From the NCBI GenBank assembly GCA_015711795.1, contig JACVJC010000016.1:1-55152 (forward strand): DNA of 55,152 bases. The letters run 5' to 3'. Position 1 is the stretch's first letter; each line of letters opens with the position of its first letter. The notes beneath the pieces were generated by a model. It did no database searches, was not told the origin of the DNA, and worked only from the letters and a program-made list of their open reading frames with translations. The DNA is from Candidatus Geothermocultor quzhuomuensis. GTDB lineage: Bacteria > Actinomycetota > Aquicultoria > Geothermocultorales > Geothermocultoraceae. Positions 20,080 through 29,164 of the stretch are shown here, piece by piece. The translations under genes were made by a program, and so were the position numbers.

Positions 20080-21205
20080 TTAAAACCTCCTTTAATTTAA
20101 AAAACATAACCTCATAAGCAAGACGAAAATTAGCATTGGCTCTAACAGCTCTTTTGGTTTCTTCTACTATTTCCCAACATTTCTTAATTGAATCTAAAGA
20201 AAAAGAGGAGGAAAAATCTCTTATCTCTCTTTTTTGGTCAATATTAATGATTAAATCTTCGCCATCGCTCTCAGCAGTTAAAAAGGCGTCTCGAAAGAAA
20301 AGAAGAAGAAAGCTTAAAACCTCACCAACCCTTTTATGCTCCTCTTTCGAAATTTCCCTCTGATGTTTTCTTTCCAACACCCGCCGAATATGGGAAAGAT
20401 GGGAAGATGAAATCGCTAACCCTTCTAAAAAAGTTTTTTCCTCCCCTTGCCTTTCTTTTAACTCGCGAAAAAACTTTTTCCCCTCTAAATAAAATTCTTC
20501 AGCTAAATCGAGCAATTTTAAAGTATCAGCTTGAGGAATTACTTTTATCGAACGGAAAATTTTTCTTCTTAAATCACTCAAACCATCCCTTTGAACCAGT
20601 TCAATTGCCTTTCCTAAAATTCCTTGGCTTAATCTTGTATATAGTTCTATTTCTCCCGAGGAAAGATTGTATTTTCTCCTCAGTATTTGGCTTATCTGTG
20701 CTTGTGGAATTGATTTAAATTTAATTATCTGGCATCGTGAAATAATTGTTTCTGGCAAAGATTCAGGTTGGCTAGCGATTAAAATATAAATTAAATTAGG
20801 AGGAGGTTCCTCCAAGGACTTCAGCAATGCATTTGCAGCTTGAAGTGTCAAGCTTTCTGATTCGTCAATTATATATGCCTTTATCTTTCCCTCAAAAGGT
20901 TTAAGTAAAGCTTCATGCTGTATCTCTCTAATCTGGTCAATTATAATAAAATTTCCTTCAGGCTTAATGCTTAAAATATCTGGATGATTGCCATTAAGAG
21001 CCTTTACGCAAGAAGGACAAACGCCACAACCCTTAAATTGACAATTTAAAGCTGCAGAAAAAAATATTGCTGCTGTGTGTTTTCCTACCCCTTGAGGCCC
21101 TGAAAATAAGTAGGAGTGACTGAAATTACCTTTTTCAATCACCTCCTTTAAAAAGCTTTTTATCTCTTCATGCCCATAAAGGTTTTCCCAAATGGAAGAC
21201 TTCAT
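20072..21205 (-). CDS. holB: DNA polymerase III, delta-prime subunit
   Basis: Clamp-loader AAA+ subunit, 377 residues. A Walker A-like GPQGVGKH (about 36-43) is followed by the zinc module C-x4-C-x2-C-x2-C region (CQFKGCGVCPSC, about 55-66) and the SRC motif ISRCQII. An SD sequence is absent: TATAAT on the minus strand at 21218-21213 ends 7 bp before the ATG, so the mRNA is probably leaderless. It overlaps ricT by 8 nt and is separated from tmk by 250 bp in which no other feature was seen. Confidence 0.92.
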   Translation of the reverse strand: MKSSIWENLYGHEEIKSFLKEVIEKGNFSHSYLFSGPQGVGKHTAAIFFSAALNCQFKGCGVCPSCVKALNGNHPDILSIKPEGNFIIIDQIREIQHEALLKPFEGKIKAYIIDESESLTLQAANALLKSLEEPPPNLIYILIASQPESLPETIISRCQIIKFKSIPQAQISQILRRKYNLSSGEIELYTRLSQGILGKAIELVQRDGLSDLRRKIFRSIKVIPQADTLKLLDLAEEFYLEGKKFFRELKERQGEEKTFLEGLAISSSHLSHIRRVLERKHQREISKEEHKRVGEVLSFLLLFFRDAFLTAESDGEDLIINIDQKREIRDFSSSFSLDSIKKCWEIVEETKRAVRANANFRLAYEVMFFKLKEVLSA

Positions 21206-21212
21206 AAAGTTG

Positions 21213-21221
21213 ATTATATCA
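21213..21221 (-). promoter_or_regulatory. Extended -10 promoter giving a leaderless holB mRNA
   Basis: Minus-strand TGA-TATAAT (21221-21213), i.e. a perfect -10 with an extended TG. Seven bases separate it from the holB ATG, which places the transcription start at or within a base or two of the start codon. No consensus -35 is visible. Confidence 0.6.
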
Positions 21222-21455
21222 CACAGCCATTAGAACTAATCAAAGTTACTTAAAGAATGAGCCAGGAGATAAAAGGAAAAATCAAAAACAAAAAGGCAAA
21301 AATATGAGCTAGAAGGTTGAAAAAGTGTAGAAAGAGTTTTAGCTTCGGGGTTCCGTCTTTAACTTTAATCGTTTTAATTTTTGATTTTTCAAAGGTAGGA
21401 GATGAGATTTATAGCTAAAAGGTTACGAACTTACTGAAACTATGTCCAGGTAAAG

Positions 21456-22082
21456 CTAAACTTCACTTAAAATCTTCGCTTCAACTAGAATTTTGAGTAT
21501 CTCCTGATGAATTAGTGTTATATCTCGGTCAGCTTGAACAACTTTAATCCTTTGAGAGTATTTTTTGGCTAACCATTCATATCCTCTTGCTACCTTGCGG
21601 TGAAAATCCAGCCCAGCCAGTTCAATTCGATCAACCATCTTTTTCCTTTTTACCCCTTTTTCTGCTTTAATAGAAAGAAGAATTGTTAAATCGGGGTTTA
21701 CTCCGTCAGTTGCTTTATTATTGAGAGTTTCAATGAATTCTAAGGGAAGCCCCCGTCCAAAAACTTGGTAAGCAATGGAAGAATCAGCATACCGGTCAGA
21801 TAAAACTACCTTGCCTGAGGATAGCGCTGGTTTAATCACTTCTCTTACCAATTGGGCTCTAGCAGCAAGGTAAAGAAAAGCTTCAACATAATTATCCATC
21901 TCTTTAAAATTTGGGTTTAAGAGGATTTGTCTAATTTTCTCACCAATTTTAGTCCCTCCAGGTTCCTTGACTACCACTACCTTAAAACCCTTTTTCTTGA
22001 AATAATTAGCTAGAAGATTTATTTGGGTACTTTTCCCTGATCCTTCAATCCCCTCAAAAGAAATGAAAAAACCTTTCTTCAT
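21456..22082 (-). CDS. tmk: Thymidylate kinase
   Basis: dTMP kinase, 208 residues. P-loop FEGIEGSGKST (9-19), DRYADSSIAYQ (about 97-107) and a LID segment with lysines/arginines (KGVKRKKMVDRIE). It makes dTDP for DNA synthesis. Start ATG overlaps the fumB stop as ATGA. It is the last gene of the topA-mdh-fumA-MFS-fumB-tmk unit. Confidence 0.95.
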   Translation of the reverse strand: MKKGFFISFEGIEGSGKSTQINLLANYFKKKGFKVVVVKEPGGTKIGEKIRQILLNPNFKEMDNYVEAFLYLAARAQLVREVIKPALSSGKVVLSDRYADSSIAYQVFGRGLPLEFIETLNNKATDGVNPDLTILLSIKAEKGVKRKKMVDRIELAGLDFHRKVARGYEWLAKKYSQRIKVVQADRDITLIHQEILKILVEAKILSEV

Positions 22083-22618
22083 AACTCGACCCTATAAGGA
22101 AAAACTTGTTTGCCTAAAGAATCAATTGCAACTACCAAGGGAAAATCCTTTAACCTCAACTTGAGAATTGCTTCAGGTCCTAAATCTTCATAACAAGCTA
22201 TCTCTGAACTAACAACAAATTGAGCTAAATATGCAGCTGCTCCTCCAGTAGCAATTAAGTAAATAGCCCTATGCTTCTTTATTGCTTCTTGAACCTCTTT
22301 GGAACGGGGTCCTTTGCCAATCATCCCTTTTAGCCCTCGCCCAAGTAAAAGAGGGGTATATAAATCCATTCTTGCACTTGTTGTGGGCCCAATAGAACCA
22401 ATAACTTCTCCCTCTTTGGGAGGGGTAGGGCTAGCATAAAAGATGACTTGGTCTTTCAAGTCAATAGGTAAAGGCAATCCCTTTTTAATTGCCTCAAAAA
22501 AACGCTTATGAGCAGCGTCACGAGCAGTATAAACAATACCACTTAAGAAAATTCTCTCTCCCGCCCTTAATTTTTTAACTTTCTCATCAGACAAGGGGGT
22601 ATTTAGTTTTAAGTTCAA
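22079..22618 (-). CDS. fumB: Class I fumarate hydratase, beta subunit (C-terminal domain)
   Basis: About 180 residues, Fe-S-dependent fumarase/tartrate dehydratase beta-type domain. Visible are LSGIVYTARDAAHKRF (about 26-41), GEVIGSIGPTTSARMD (about 70-85), the GKGP segment and ATGGAAAYLA. With the alpha subunit (23955-24800) it hydrates fumarate to malate. I chose the TTG at 22618 because GGGAGG lies 9 nt upstream and the product starts MNLKLNTPLSDE; a longer reading frame runs further into the MFS gene. The symbol follows the alpha/beta split and is not the E. coli fumB. Confidence 0.9.
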   Translation of the reverse strand: MNLKLNTPLSDEKVKKLRAGERIFLSGIVYTARDAAHKRFFEAIKKGLPLPIDLKDQVIFYASPTPPKEGEVIGSIGPTTSARMDLYTPLLLGRGLKGMIGKGPRSKEVQEAIKKHRAIYLIATGGAAAYLAQFVVSSEIACYEDLGPEAILKLRLKDFPLVVAIDSLGKQVFPYRVEL

Positions 22619-23936
22619 AACTCTTTTCCTCCCTAACTTTTTTAAAGGCAACAAAGCTGGCGACTACAATAACCATCCCACCAAGAAAAATGGTAGTTTG
22701 AGCACCATTTAGGTGAAAAATAAAATGATTAAATCTAATCTTATGTCTTCCAATAATGTCAGCTAAAGCACCAGTCAATCCTAAAGATATGATCAAAGAA
22801 ACTCTTAAAAGAGACTCAAGTGAAGCAAAAACCCTTCCTCTAACCTCATCTTTAACCTTCTCCTGAAGCAAAGTATAACCAGAAACAGTTAAAAATGCTA
22901 GAGAAAAACCCCCAATCAAGCTAGCCAGTAAAGCAATCTCATAATATGGAAAAGTAGCAAATAAAATTATTGCCACCCCAAAAGAAAAAATAGAAAAAGT
23001 AAAGAGAGAAAGGCGTGAGAAAAAGCGACCAACAAAGCCGGAAAAAAGAGAACCAAGAGTTAGACCAAACCCCAAGATGGCCAATAAATAACCATATCCT
23101 CCTTTCACTTTTAAGACTTCATTACAGTAAATAACGCCAAGCGAATAAATACTACCAGCCCCTAAGATAGCAATTCCTAAGCTCAAAAGCATCGAGCGAA
23201 TGAGAGGATTTTCTTTTAGAAACCTTAGCCCTTCAAAAATATCATCTTTTAAAGTTAAAAAGCTAACTTCTTTAAACTTATGGTTTACTTCAGAAAGAAC
23301 TAACATAGAAATCGCAATAGAGGAGATAAAAAATGTTGTTGCATCTATATAAAAAGCAGCATTAGGACCAGTAAGACGGCGAAAAAAAGGAAGATGTGCC
23401 CAAATCCTATCGACTAAGAGAATGATGGTTGAGCCAAAAGAAAGACCTAAGATCATAGTTAAATTATTACTAGTGTAAAAAAGTGAATTGGCAAGGAGAA
23501 TATCATTATCGCTCACAATATTAGGGATTGTTGCATCTTTAGCTGGAACGAAGAAAAGAGAAAATGTCTCAAGAAAGAAAGTAATAAGGTAAATTTGCCA
23601 CAAATTTCGAACAAAAGGAAGAAGAACAATTAAGCCACCCCTGAAAATATCACAAAAAAACATAGTCCATTTTCTGTTGATACGGTCGATCAAAACCCCA
23701 GCTAGAGAACCGAGAAAAATAGCTGGTAAAATTTTTGTCATTACATAAGCCCCAATAGCTAGACCAGAACCAGATATTCGATAGATAAGCTCAACTAAAG
23801 CAATGACAATTATCCAATCCCCCAAACTGGAAATAGCTTGACCTACGAAAAGAGCTAAAAAATTTCGATTTTTAAAAAGTCTTAAATAGGAAGTTTCCCT
23901 TTTAACCACCCTTTCAAAAAAGCTAAGAGTTAACAA
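22587..23936 (-). CDS. MFS transporter (MFS_3-like)
   Basis: About 449 residues with 12 hydrophobic spans. The N-terminal LFVGQAISSLGDWI and SLAGVLIDRINRKW loop (about residues 31-45 and 75-88) resemble the MFS_3 group of exporters. The substrate is unknown. It sits between fumA and fumB, 18 nt after fumA and overlapping fumB by about 32 nt. Its TTG start at 23936 lacks a clear ribosome binding site and could be a few codons later. Its position inside a fumarase operon allows a dicarboxylate-related role, but the family gives no support for that. Confidence 0.8.
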   Translation of the reverse strand: MLTLSFFERVVKRETSYLRLFKNRNFLALFVGQAISSLGDWIIVIALVELIYRISGSGLAIGAYVMTKILPAIFLGSLAGVLIDRINRKWTMFFCDIFRGGLIVLLPFVRNLWQIYLITFFLETFSLFFVPAKDATIPNIVSDNDILLANSLFYTSNNLTMILGLSFGSTIILLVDRIWAHLPFFRRLTGPNAAFYIDATTFFISSIAISMLVLSEVNHKFKEVSFLTLKDDIFEGLRFLKENPLIRSMLLSLGIAILGAGSIYSLGVIYCNEVLKVKGGYGYLLAILGFGLTLGSLFSGFVGRFFSRLSLFTFSIFSFGVAIILFATFPYYEIALLASLIGGFSLAFLTVSGYTLLQEKVKDEVRGRVFASLESLLRVSLIISLGLTGALADIIGRHKIRFNHFIFHLNGAQTTIFLGGMVIVVASFVAFKKVREEKSFELKTKYPLV

Positions 23937-23954
23937 TATAATATTAATTGATAG

Positions 23955-24800
23955 TTACAAAATTGTTCTTGCTGAACGAAGGGCGTGGCAACTTAAATTT
24001 AAGGCAACTGGCAAAGAGGCCATATGAGTAGGAAAACACCTTATATGAACTGCTAAAGCTGTAACTTTCCCACCTAAAGCATTGGGGCCTATCCCTAATT
24101 GATTAATTTCTTTCAGTATTTCCTCTTCCAATCTTTGGAGCTTTTTGTCTTGATTAACTCGACCCAAGGGCTCCAGTAAAGCTTTTTTAGCTAAAATCCC
24201 AACTGAATCAAAACTACCACCAACCCCAATTCCAACTACTAAAGGTGGACAAGCAAATGGGGCATTTTTTTTGACTTCTTCAAGAACAAACTTTTTAAAA
24301 CCATCTAAACCATCAGAGGGCTTTAGCATTTTTAGAGAAGATGCATTGTCAGAGCCCCCTCCCTTAGGGAAAACTGTTATCTTTATCTTCTCACCTGGAA
24401 CATTCTCAAAATAAATGGAAGGAGGGGTATTATTTAGAGTATTTTTCCGTGAAAAGAGGGGGTCAGTAACGATTGATTTTCTTAAGTTACCTTCAATATA
24501 AGCTTCACTCACTCCTTGATTAATTTCCATTTTTAAATCATCAGTTACAATATGAACTTCATTCCCTACCTCAAGAAAGATGGTAACATGCCCAGTGTCC
24601 TGACAAATTGGTTTTTTTTGCTCCCTAGCAATTTGAGCATTTTTTACTATTTCACTTAAAGCTAATTTGGCTAATTTATTCTCTTCTTGAACTTGTGCTT
24701 CTCTTAAAGCCGCAAAAACATCTGCTCTTAAAAAAAAATTTGCTTCGAGACAAAGAGCTTTAATCCTTTCTTTTATTTCCTTTCCCTCAATTGCTCTCAA
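23955..24800 (-). CDS. fumA: Class I fumarate hydratase, alpha subunit
   Basis: 281 residues. It has the ICQDTGHVTIFLEVG motif (about 65-79), with the first Fe-S cysteine, and FPKGGGSDNASSLKML (about 143-158), plus cysteines in FACPPLVVGIGVGGSFD. It binds the [4Fe-4S] cluster that activates fumarate/malate. It overlaps the end of mdh by 14 nt and starts with TTG, with GGTGGTGA just upstream inside mdh. Together with mdh it makes a fumarate-malate-oxaloacetate segment. Confidence 0.92.
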   Translation of the reverse strand: MRAIEGKEIKERIKALCLEANFFLRADVFAALREAQVQEENKLAKLALSEIVKNAQIAREQKKPICQDTGHVTIFLEVGNEVHIVTDDLKMEINQGVSEAYIEGNLRKSIVTDPLFSRKNTLNNTPPSIYFENVPGEKIKITVFPKGGGSDNASSLKMLKPSDGLDGFKKFVLEEVKKNAPFACPPLVVGIGVGGSFDSVGILAKKALLEPLGRVNQDKKLQRLEEEILKEINQLGIGPNALGGKVTALAVHIRCFPTHMASLPVALNLSCHALRSARTIL

Positions 24801-25731
24801 AATTCACCACCGTTTTTAACTCTTTAATTGCTTCCTCAACACTCTTAACTGATTTAGCTAATGCTTCATTTGTCTCTTGGGACAAATTAAGCTCAATTAA
24901 CTTTTCTACCCCATTCTTACCTAAAACAATAGGCAAACTAATCACCACATCACTAAATCCATATTCTCCCTGAAGATAAAAAGCGGTAGATATAATTTTC
25001 TTTTGGTCCAGTAAAATTGACTCAACCATCTCAGCCGTAGCCATAGCTGGTGCATAAAAAGCACTTCCTGTTTTAAGTAAAGAAACTATTTCTGCTCCTC
25101 CATTTCGAGTCCTCTCAACAACCTTCTCTATCACTTGAGAAGAAGCAATTGAATAAATTGACTTCCCCCTTACTGTAGCTAACTGGGTTAAAGGAACCAT
25201 TGTATCCCCATGCGCTCCAATAACCATCGCAGAAACATCTTCGAGAGGAACGTTCAATAATAAAGAAAGGAAATATTTAAATCTTGCTGAATCAAGACTT
25301 CCACCCATCCCAATAACTCTTTCCCGGGGAAAATTAGAAACCTTTAAAGCTAAAAAAACCATCACATCAAGAGGGTTAGTTATCACAATTATTTTCGAAT
25401 GAGGAGCAAATTTTTTTACTTTTTCTACTACTCTTTTAACAATTTCAGCGTTAGTTTTAAGTAAATCAATCCTCGACATCCCAGGTTTTCTTGGTAAACC
25501 AGCGGTGATTACAACCACTTCGGAAAAGACAATTTCTTCAAAATTATTAGTTCCTAGGATTTGGGGGTTAAATTTTAAGAAAGAAGAAGCTTGATTCATA
25601 TCAAGAGATTTCCCTTGAGCTAACCCTTCAACTACATCGACTAAGACAACTTGAGCCAAATTTCGCCGAGCAATTTCAAAGGCACAAGTGGCACCGACAT
25701 TCCCACTTCCAATAACACTAACCTTAAGCAC
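24787..25731 (-). CDS. mdh: Malate dehydrogenase (LDH-like type)
   Basis: About 314 residues. NAD-binding GSGNVGATCAFE (8-19) ends with an Asp in VLVDVVEG. The specificity loop reads AGLPRKPGMSR with the Arg characteristic of malate dehydrogenase rather than the Gln of lactate dehydrogenase; catalytic His lies in IGAHGDTMVP. I take the GTG at 25731, with GGAGGG seven bases upstream and overlapping the topA stop by 8 nt; an upstream TTG would overlap that site. It links oxaloacetate and malate next to fumarase. Confidence 0.92.
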   Translation of the reverse strand: MLKVSVIGSGNVGATCAFEIARRNLAQVVLVDVVEGLAQGKSLDMNQASSFLKFNPQILGTNNFEEIVFSEVVVITAGLPRKPGMSRIDLLKTNAEIVKRVVEKVKKFAPHSKIIVITNPLDVMVFLALKVSNFPRERVIGMGGSLDSARFKYFLSLLLNVPLEDVSAMVIGAHGDTMVPLTQLATVRGKSIYSIASSQVIEKVVERTRNGGAEIVSLLKTGSAFYAPAMATAEMVESILLDQKKIISTAFYLQGEYGFSDVVISLPIVLGKNGVEKLIELNLSQETNEALAKSVKSVEEAIKELKTVVNFESN

Positions 25732-27763
25732 TATCTTTCCCTCCAAAGTTTTCCTTGCTTTGACAATTAGGATTAATACAAATTACCCAGGGTTTTTTAC
25801 CTTTCCTTATTAACTTAACTTTAGGAGAAAGACAGATTTCACAAACCTCATTTAATGCTAAAACCTCCCCACTTTGAGGCAAAGGAAATGAAGTTGAACA
25901 TTGAGGGTAGTTGCTGCAACCAACAAACCTTTTTTTCGTTTTCCGAGCTCTAATTATTCTAAGTTCGCTTTGACAATTTGGACACTTTCCAACAATTTTG
26001 TCTCCCCTCACTCCTTCCTTAATCTCTGCCCTTACTTCTCTTTTTCTACTTTCTAAAAGATTCATCACCTTAGCAAGCATCGTTCTTGAGTGCTCTACGA
26101 CTTCCTTTTTTTCACTTTTGCCTTCGGCAATTCTATCCATTTCTCTTTCTAATTCTGCTGTCATTTGAGGAGTAGAAATAGGCTCCATATGCTTTAAAAG
26201 AGCTTCCGAGACAGCCATCCCTAATTCAGTAGGAACAATAGGGTCACCTTGGATATACAAACGGTCATAAAGATTTTGAATAATTTGATGGCGAGTTGCT
26301 TTTGTCCCCAAATTTAACTCTTCCATTTTTTGAATTAAACGTCCTTGAGAATAACGAAGAGGTGGTTGCGTTTCCTTCTCTTCCAGCTTTATTTCGATAA
26401 CTCTAACAATATCACCTTCTTTAAGAAGTGGAATCTCTTCATCTTTTTTTCTTCCATAAGGATAAGCTAAAAACCAGCCTTCTTTTACAACCCTGATTCC
26501 TCTAATAATAAAGATCTCTTCGTTAACTTCAATTTCAACTCGCGCACTTTCAACTACTGCTGGTGAAGAAAGAGTTGCTAAAAATCTTCTTGCAACCAAT
26601 TCATAAACTTTCCATTCCTCCTTTTTTAAGTCTTCTACTTGAGCTAATCCAGTCGGATAAATTGGTGGATGGTCAGTTGCTTCTTTTTTTCCGCGGGTGG
26701 GAGTAAGTTGTTTTAAAGAAAGAAGTTCTTTTGCTAAGTAACCAAATACCTGGTTTCCTTGAATAACTTTCAAGACTTCTCCTAAATTGAGGCTTTCAGG
26801 GTAAACAGTATTGTCAACCCGGGGATAGCTAATTAGACCATTCATATAAAGATTCTCGGCTATCCTCATTGACCTTGCTGGGCTGATTCCTAAAGAAGCA
26901 GCTGAAGTTAAAAAAGTTGTTGTGTTAAAAGGGGTAGGCGGTGGAAGAATTTTTTTTGATTTAACTATAGATTTAACTATCCCCTCGTCCCCTAATTTCT
27001 TTTTAATTTCTTCGGCTTCCTCTTTCTTCCAAAATCTCTCTACTTTGTGATTTGCCCAAAATTTCTCACTTCCATGTTCAAAAAGACCTTTCAATTGCCA
27101 ATAAGGTACAGGAACAAAGGACTTAATCTCCTTTTCTCTTTGAGCAATTAAACAAAGAGTAGGGCTTTGAACTCTCCCTACTGACAAAAATTGTTTTCCC
27201 AATCTTGAAGAAGCAAGAGAAATAAATCTCGTTAAAGTAGCTCCCCAAATTAAATCAATATCTTGTCTAGCTTCTCCAGCCAAAGCCAAATTAAAATAAG
27301 GTTGTTCTAAATGAGAAAAAGCCTTTTTTATTTCAGAAGAATTTAAAGCAGAAAAACGAGCTCTTTTTAAGTCAATTTTAGAATTAATCTTTTTAATTTC
27401 ACCAAAAGCATCTATGCCAATAAGCTCCCCTTCACGGTCAAAATCAGTTGCTAAAATAACTGTCCTTGCCTTACTTCCTTCTTTTTTTAACACTTTTAAA
27501 ACAGACATTTGGGTTGGAACTTTCACTATCTTGGCATTGATAAGTTCTTTTGGATTGACTTGTTGCCAGTTTTGATATTCTTTTGGAAAATCCGCTTTTA
27601 AGATGTGACCCTTCAATCCAAAGCATCTGATTTCGCTTTCCCCATCCTTAAAAACATAAATTGGTAAGTTGAAACTTTTTTCAACTTTAAATTTTCCACC
27701 CGATAAAATCTCTGCAATTCTTCTAGCAGCTATGTTTTTCTCCGTAATAATAAGCCTAGCCAC
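25724..27763 (-). CDS. topA: DNA topoisomerase I, archaeal-like type IA
   Basis: 679 residues. A Toprim domain starts MARLIITEKNIAARRIAEIL and holds the acidic TDFDREGE motif (106-113). The catalytic Tyr is Tyr313 in ISYPRVDNT, and C-terminal zinc ribbons follow (KCPNCQS, GCSNYPQC, CEICL, CINPNC). It relaxes negative supercoils. The opening Toprim sequence, moderate length and two C-terminal ribbons resemble archaeal topoisomerase I more than the bacterial enzyme of about 700-900 residues, so transfer is likely. GTG start with GGAGAG about 10 nt upstream. First gene of a six-gene overlapped operon. Confidence 0.9.
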   Translation of the reverse strand: MARLIITEKNIAARRIAEILSGGKFKVEKSFNLPIYVFKDGESEIRCFGLKGHILKADFPKEYQNWQQVNPKELINAKIVKVPTQMSVLKVLKKEGSKARTVILATDFDREGELIGIDAFGEIKKINSKIDLKRARFSALNSSEIKKAFSHLEQPYFNLALAGEARQDIDLIWGATLTRFISLASSRLGKQFLSVGRVQSPTLCLIAQREKEIKSFVPVPYWQLKGLFEHGSEKFWANHKVERFWKKEEAEEIKKKLGDEGIVKSIVKSKKILPPPTPFNTTTFLTSAASLGISPARSMRIAENLYMNGLISYPRVDNTVYPESLNLGEVLKVIQGNQVFGYLAKELLSLKQLTPTRGKKEATDHPPIYPTGLAQVEDLKKEEWKVYELVARRFLATLSSPAVVESARVEIEVNEEIFIIRGIRVVKEGWFLAYPYGRKKDEEIPLLKEGDIVRVIEIKLEEKETQPPLRYSQGRLIQKMEELNLGTKATRHQIIQNLYDRLYIQGDPIVPTELGMAVSEALLKHMEPISTPQMTAELEREMDRIAEGKSEKKEVVEHSRTMLAKVMNLLESRKREVRAEIKEGVRGDKIVGKCPNCQSELRIIRARKTKKRFVGCSNYPQCSTSFPLPQSGEVLALNEVCEICLSPKVKLIRKGKKPWVICINPNCQSKENFGGKDSA

Positions 27764-27844
27764 CTTAATTCTTCTCTCCTTTTTGTTTGACTTTAAATTT
27801 TAACCAGTCCCCCCATTAAGAGATAATTCCAAAAAATAAATCCA

Positions 27845-27850
27845 ATTATA
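27845..27850 (-). promoter_or_regulatory. Possible -10 of the topA operon
   Basis: Minus-strand TATAAT (27850-27845) about 82 bp before the topA start, in the 193-bp gap after the HD-domain gene. No consensus -35 is visible at 16-18 bp. Confidence 0.3.
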
Positions 27851-27956
27851 CAAATCGTGAACCATTTTTAGCGACTGTTAAAATCATCAGCACTGAAGAG
27901 CTTAGACACTGAAATTGACGCCTTCCTGCTCTTTATAAGTGAGATTTATTTCTTAA

Positions 27957-28502
27957 CTATAAACCAAGTTTATCTGCAATTCCTTGCATCGCTTTTATCC
28001 CAATAGATATAAACTCTTCAAGAGAAAGACCAATTTCTTCACATGACCTAATTTGGTCACGATTAGCTCCTTTAGCAAAAGCTTTTTCCTTGAATCTCCT
28101 TAAAGCAAAAGAAGAAGTAAGAGAAGCAAGCTTTTTTTCAGGTGTCATTAAAGCACATGCAACCAAAAATCCAGTCAATGGATCAACTGCATAAAGAGCC
28201 TTATCCATTTTGGTTATTCTCTCTTCCTTATCTGCATGGCCTTTAATTGCTCTTATAATTCTCTCATCGATTTCTTTCTCTCTTAAAAGTTGAGCACTTT
28301 TTAAGCCATGAATTTCTGGCTTATCATAAGTCTCATCATAATCAATATCATGGAGAAGACCAGCTAGACCCCAAATTTCTTCGTCTTCTATAAATTTTTT
28401 AGCTAAATGGCGCATTACCTCCTCTGTAGCTAACATATGCTTAATTAAGTTCTGATTTTTAACATTTTCTTGAACCAACTTTTCTGCTTCTTCTCTATTC
28501 AC
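27957..28502 (-). CDS. HD-domain protein of the hydrogenase operon
   Basis: 181 residues. It has the HD signature GLLHDIDYDETYDKPEIHG (about 48-66) and a later His (IKGHADKEE), fitting an HDIG-type metal-dependent phosphohydrolase. It starts with GTG, overlapping the hypB stop by 4 nt (GTGA) with GGAGG just upstream, so it is translationally coupled to hypB. The substrate is unknown. Coupling to hypB suggests a role in, or linked to, nucleotide or metal handling during hydrogenase maturation, but the family also includes many uncharacterised housekeeping proteins. Confidence 0.8.
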   Translation of the reverse strand: MNREEAEKLVQENVKNQNLIKHMLATEEVMRHLAKKFIEDEEIWGLAGLLHDIDYDETYDKPEIHGLKSAQLLREKEIDERIIRAIKGHADKEERITKMDKALYAVDPLTGFLVACALMTPEKKLASLTSSFALRRFKEKAFAKGANRDQIRSCEEIGLSLEEFISIGIKAMQGIADKLGL

Positions 28503-29152
28503 ATTGCCTCCTCAATTCTTTCTTTGAGCCAGGTAAGCCAATCTTCAATGCCATCTCCTGTTTTACAAGAAACTTCAAAAATTTTTATATCCTTGCGCAA
28601 TCCTTTGATATTTTGATAAACCCTTTCTAGGCTAAAATCGGTTAAACCTAAAAGGTCAATTTTGTTAAGGATAATCACATCAGACTCACTAAACATTAAA
28701 GGATACTTAAGGGGCTTATCATCTCCTTCTGGAACACTCAAGATAATTACCTTTAAGTTCTCTCCCAAAATAAATTCAGCTGGACAAACAAGATTTCCAA
28801 CATTCTCAATGATTAAAAGATCTAAATTCTTCAAATCAAAATGGGGTAAAGCTTTTTGAATCATGATTGAATCGAGATGACAAGCTCCACCAGTATTTAT
28901 TTGAATAACCGGTACTCCAGTTTCTTGAACCTTTTCCGCATCAACCTTCGAGGCAATATCTCCCTCGATAACCCCCAGCTTGAAAGAACCTTGCATTCCC
29001 TGAATTGTTTTTATAATAAAGCTAGTTTTACCAGCCCCTGGAGAAGCCATTAAATTCAAAACAAAAACCCCATTTTCCTTAAAGGTTTTAGCATTCTCAG
29101 CCGCAATTTTATTATTTCTCTCTAAAACACTCTCAAGAATTTTAATCTCCAT
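28499..29152 (-). CDS. hypB: Hydrogenase nickel incorporation GTPase HypB
   Basis: 217 residues. G1 loop MASPGAGKTSF (about 35-45), the Ni/Zn-binding GGACHLDS (about 88-95), ENVGNLVCPAEF and the NKIDL motif. It lacks the N-terminal CCxxC and histidine-rich nickel stores of E. coli or Bradyrhizobium HypB, as in minimal HypB proteins. It feeds nickel to the large subunit together with HypA. I start at the ATG at 29152, with GGGAG five bases ahead; an upstream ATG directly follows the hypA stop. Confidence 0.95.
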   Translation of the reverse strand: MEIKILESVLERNNKIAAENAKTFKENGVFVLNLMASPGAGKTSFIIKTIQGMQGSFKLGVIEGDIASKVDAEKVQETGVPVIQINTGGACHLDSIMIQKALPHFDLKNLDLLIIENVGNLVCPAEFILGENLKVIILSVPEGDDKPLKYPLMFSESDVIILNKIDLLGLTDFSLERVYQNIKGLRKDIKIFEVSCKTGDGIEDWLTWLKERIEEAM

Positions 29153-29164
29153 CAAAACTCCCAT

